Assembly (NCBI GenBank): GCA_035762175.1
Contig: DASTPP010000192.1
Span: 1 to 5,844 of the forward strand
Origin: DASTPP01 sp035762175
Lineage (GTDB): Bacteria > Myxococcota_A > Polyangia > Polyangiales > Polyangiaceae
DNA: 5,844 nucleotides
Direction of reading: 5' to 3'
Of this stretch, positions 4,854-5,844 are shown one piece after another. The position numbers and the translations under genes are program-made. Under the pieces are notes generated by a model. That model worked only from the letters and a program-made list of their open reading frames with translations. It had not been told where the DNA came from and ran no database searches. Every line of letters begins with the position of its first letter. Positions within the stretch are counted from its first letter, which is position 1.

Positions 4854-5844
4854 TCACGTGCCGCAGGCCTGGACCTTGTCCGGGCAGCAGTCGCCGAACT
4901 GGGCGCACTGGTCGTCGCACCAGCAGCCGGCGGGCGCCTGCGCGTCGCAGCGGCCGACGCAGCTGTTGGTCGCCGGCGGCGGCGGGGGCGGCGGGGGCGG
5001 CGGGGGCGGCGGCGGAGGCGGCGTGTTGCAGACCTGGGTCTTGTCGGGGCAGCAGTCGCCGAACTGGGCGCACTGGCTGTCGCACCAGCAGCCGTCGTCC
5101 GACTGGCCGCCGCAGAAGCCGACGCAGCTATCGCCGCCGGGGGGAGGCGGGGGAGGCGGCGGCGGGGGCGGCGGCGGGGGAGGAGGCGGCGGGGGCGGCG
5201 GGGGAGGAGGCGGCGGGGGCGGCGGGGGCGGCGGGGGCGGCGGCGGGCCGCCCGGGGCGCCGACCGCGTCCATCGACTTGTCGGTGGCGGCGGCGGCGGC
5301 GGAGTCGAAGAGGTCGAGGGCCGACTGGCGCAGCGCGGTGCGCAGGCTCGAGAAGCCCGAGGAGGCCGTCAGGTACTGGGTGTTGGCGCGGTACCAGATC
5401 TGGCGCGCCTTCGCCATGCCGAGGGCGGGCACGGTGACCGCGGGGGTCTTGCCGCGCACGTGCTGGCCGCCGGTGACGAGCAGCTGGAAGGCGTGGTTGG
5501 CGATGCCCGAGTTCCAGTGGACGCCGCCGTTGTCTTGGAAGCCCGTGTACCGCTCGGGATAGTAGTCTTTCGACTTGCCGTCCTTGGTCGGGTTGTCCAT
5601 GTAGCGCAGGGCGTCGCCCGGGGTCGCCGGGGTCCAGACGTCCTCGCCGACCTTCCAGGTGTTGGCGTCGACGACCTCGCCGTTCTTGAACGACTCGCAG
5701 ACGGCGGCGAAGATGTCGCTCATCGCCTCGTTGATGGCGCCCGACTCGTTCTGGTAGATGAGGTCCGACTCGGTGTCGGTGACGGCGTGCGTCAGCTCGT
5801 GGGCGGTGACGTCGAACGAGAGCGCGAGCGAGCTCGCGGTCACG
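4854..5844 (-). CDS. M4 (thermolysin-like) metalloprotease with poly-Pro linkers and two somatomedin-B-like domains (5' partial)
   Basis: The frame is open to the right edge, so the signal peptide, propeptide and first half of the catalytic domain lie off the window. Counting from the codon at 5841-5843, residues 1 to about 195 match the thermolysin core from its zinc helix onward: HELTH with zinc ligands His15 and His19 and catalytic Glu16, third ligand Glu39 in NESGAINEAMSD, and Asp104 and His109 in QDNGGVHWNSG. The 24-residue spacing from His15 to Glu39 equals that of thermolysin. Then come 36 consecutive Pro (200-235), a Cys-rich module (239-272), 16 Pro (275-290) and a second module (294-327). 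Both modules have eight Cys in the somatomedin-B pattern, with CWCD and GDCCPD. The enzyme should be secreted and zinc-dependent, with the tail serving binding or display. The GTG at 5841-5843 lies inside the M4 core and is not the start. An intrinsic terminator follows the stop. Confidence 0.93.
   Translation of the reverse strand, partial: VTASSLALSFDVTAHELTHAVTDTESDLIYQNESGAINEAMSDIFAAVCESFKNGEVVDANTWKVGEDVWTPATPGDALRYMDNPTKDGKSKDYYPERYTGFQDNGGVHWNSGIANHAFQLLVTGGQHVRGKTPAVTVPALGMAKARQIWYRANTQYLTASSGFSSLRTALRQSALDLFDSAAAAATDKSMDAVGAPGGPPPPPPPPPPPPPPPPPPPPPPPPPPPPPPPPPPPPGGDSCVGFCGGQSDDGCWCDSQCAQFGDCCPDKTQVCNTPPPPPPPPPPPPPPPPATNSCVGRCDAQAPAGCWCDDQCAQFGDCCPDKVQACGT
4863..5129 (-). repeat. Internal duplication encoding two somatomedin-B-like modules
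   Basis: The two 102-base segments 4863-4964 and 5028-5129 align without gaps at an offset of 165 bases. By hand count they differ at 15 positions (about 85% identity), and the encoded modules share 25 of 34 residues including all eight Cys. Most differences fall in the loop between the second and third Cys, while the stretch around CAQFGDCCPDK is unchanged. This indicates a fairly recent tandem duplication of one module together with its proline spacer. Confidence 0.85.
5139..5246 (-). repeat. Low-complexity tract encoding 36 consecutive prolines
   Basis: All 36 codons read Pro (CCG, CCC or CCT). Within the tract a 24-base block (5172-5195) is duplicated exactly at 5196-5219, and a 9-base unit (CGGCGGGGG on the plus strand) is repeated three times at 5211-5237. 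The pattern points to growth by slippage in steps that keep the frame. The plus strand is almost pure G with interrupting C and A, so G-quadruplex formation is plausible. A 16-codon relative lies at 4974-5021. Confidence 0.9.

Noticed and set aside
5841..5843. GTG at the right edge as the start of the M4 protease
   Set aside because: It would begin 14 residues before HELTH and omit the N-terminal half of the thermolysin catalytic domain; the frame simply runs off the window.

Overview
The window looks like a stretch of chromosome from a very GC-rich bacterium with a large repertoire of exported enzymes. A member of the Myxococcota (Polyangia-like) is the best guess. The reasons are the GC-saturated third codon positions, two lipobox signal peptides, long Gly-rich, Ala/Pro-rich and poly-Pro linkers, a trypsin-like lipoprotein, a thermolysin-like protease with C-terminal cysteine-rich modules, and long GC-rich intergenic regions. 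The assignment is inference from style; no marker gene is present.

Layout. From the left edge to 1657 (+) runs the 3' part of an exported metal-dependent amidohydrolase; its N-terminus lies off the window and what is visible begins with a Gly/Ala/Asp tandem-repeat linker. It converges on three minus-strand genes. The first is a trypsin-like serine protease lipoprotein (1694-2503). The second is an endonuclease/exonuclease/phosphatase (EEP) lipoprotein fused to a C-terminal DUF4082 domain (2952-4385). The third is the 3' part of an M4 (thermolysin family) metalloprotease whose tail carries two somatomedin-B-like domains on poly-proline spacers of 36 and 16 residues (4854 to the right edge).

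Intergenic DNA. The gap 1658-1693 between the convergent genes holds nothing I can call. The gap 2504-2951 holds a ribosome binding site and candidate promoter for the serine protease, a pair of 20-bp direct repeats at 23-bp spacing just upstream of that promoter, a GC-saturated non-coding stretch, and a 12-bp inverted repeat bracketed by 10-bp direct repeats that touch the stop codon of the EEP gene. The gap 4386-4853 holds a convincing intrinsic terminator for the M4 gene, a six-unit tandem array built from two alternating unit types, and a weak candidate promoter plus a good ribosome binding site for the EEP gene.

How the genes fit together. All four products appear to be exported: two clear lipoproteins, one secreted protease and one Cys-rich hydrolase. 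All are hydrolases, acting on protein (two), on phosphoester substrates and on an unknown amide, amine or ring C-N substrate. That suits surface or extracellular nutrient scavenging or predation, but the large gaps, separate regulatory signals and a terminator argue against one operon. I see no phage, transposase, CRISPR or RNA gene. The most unusual items are the somatomedin-B/poly-Pro tail, the two-type interleaved repeat array and the paired 23-bp-spaced sites.
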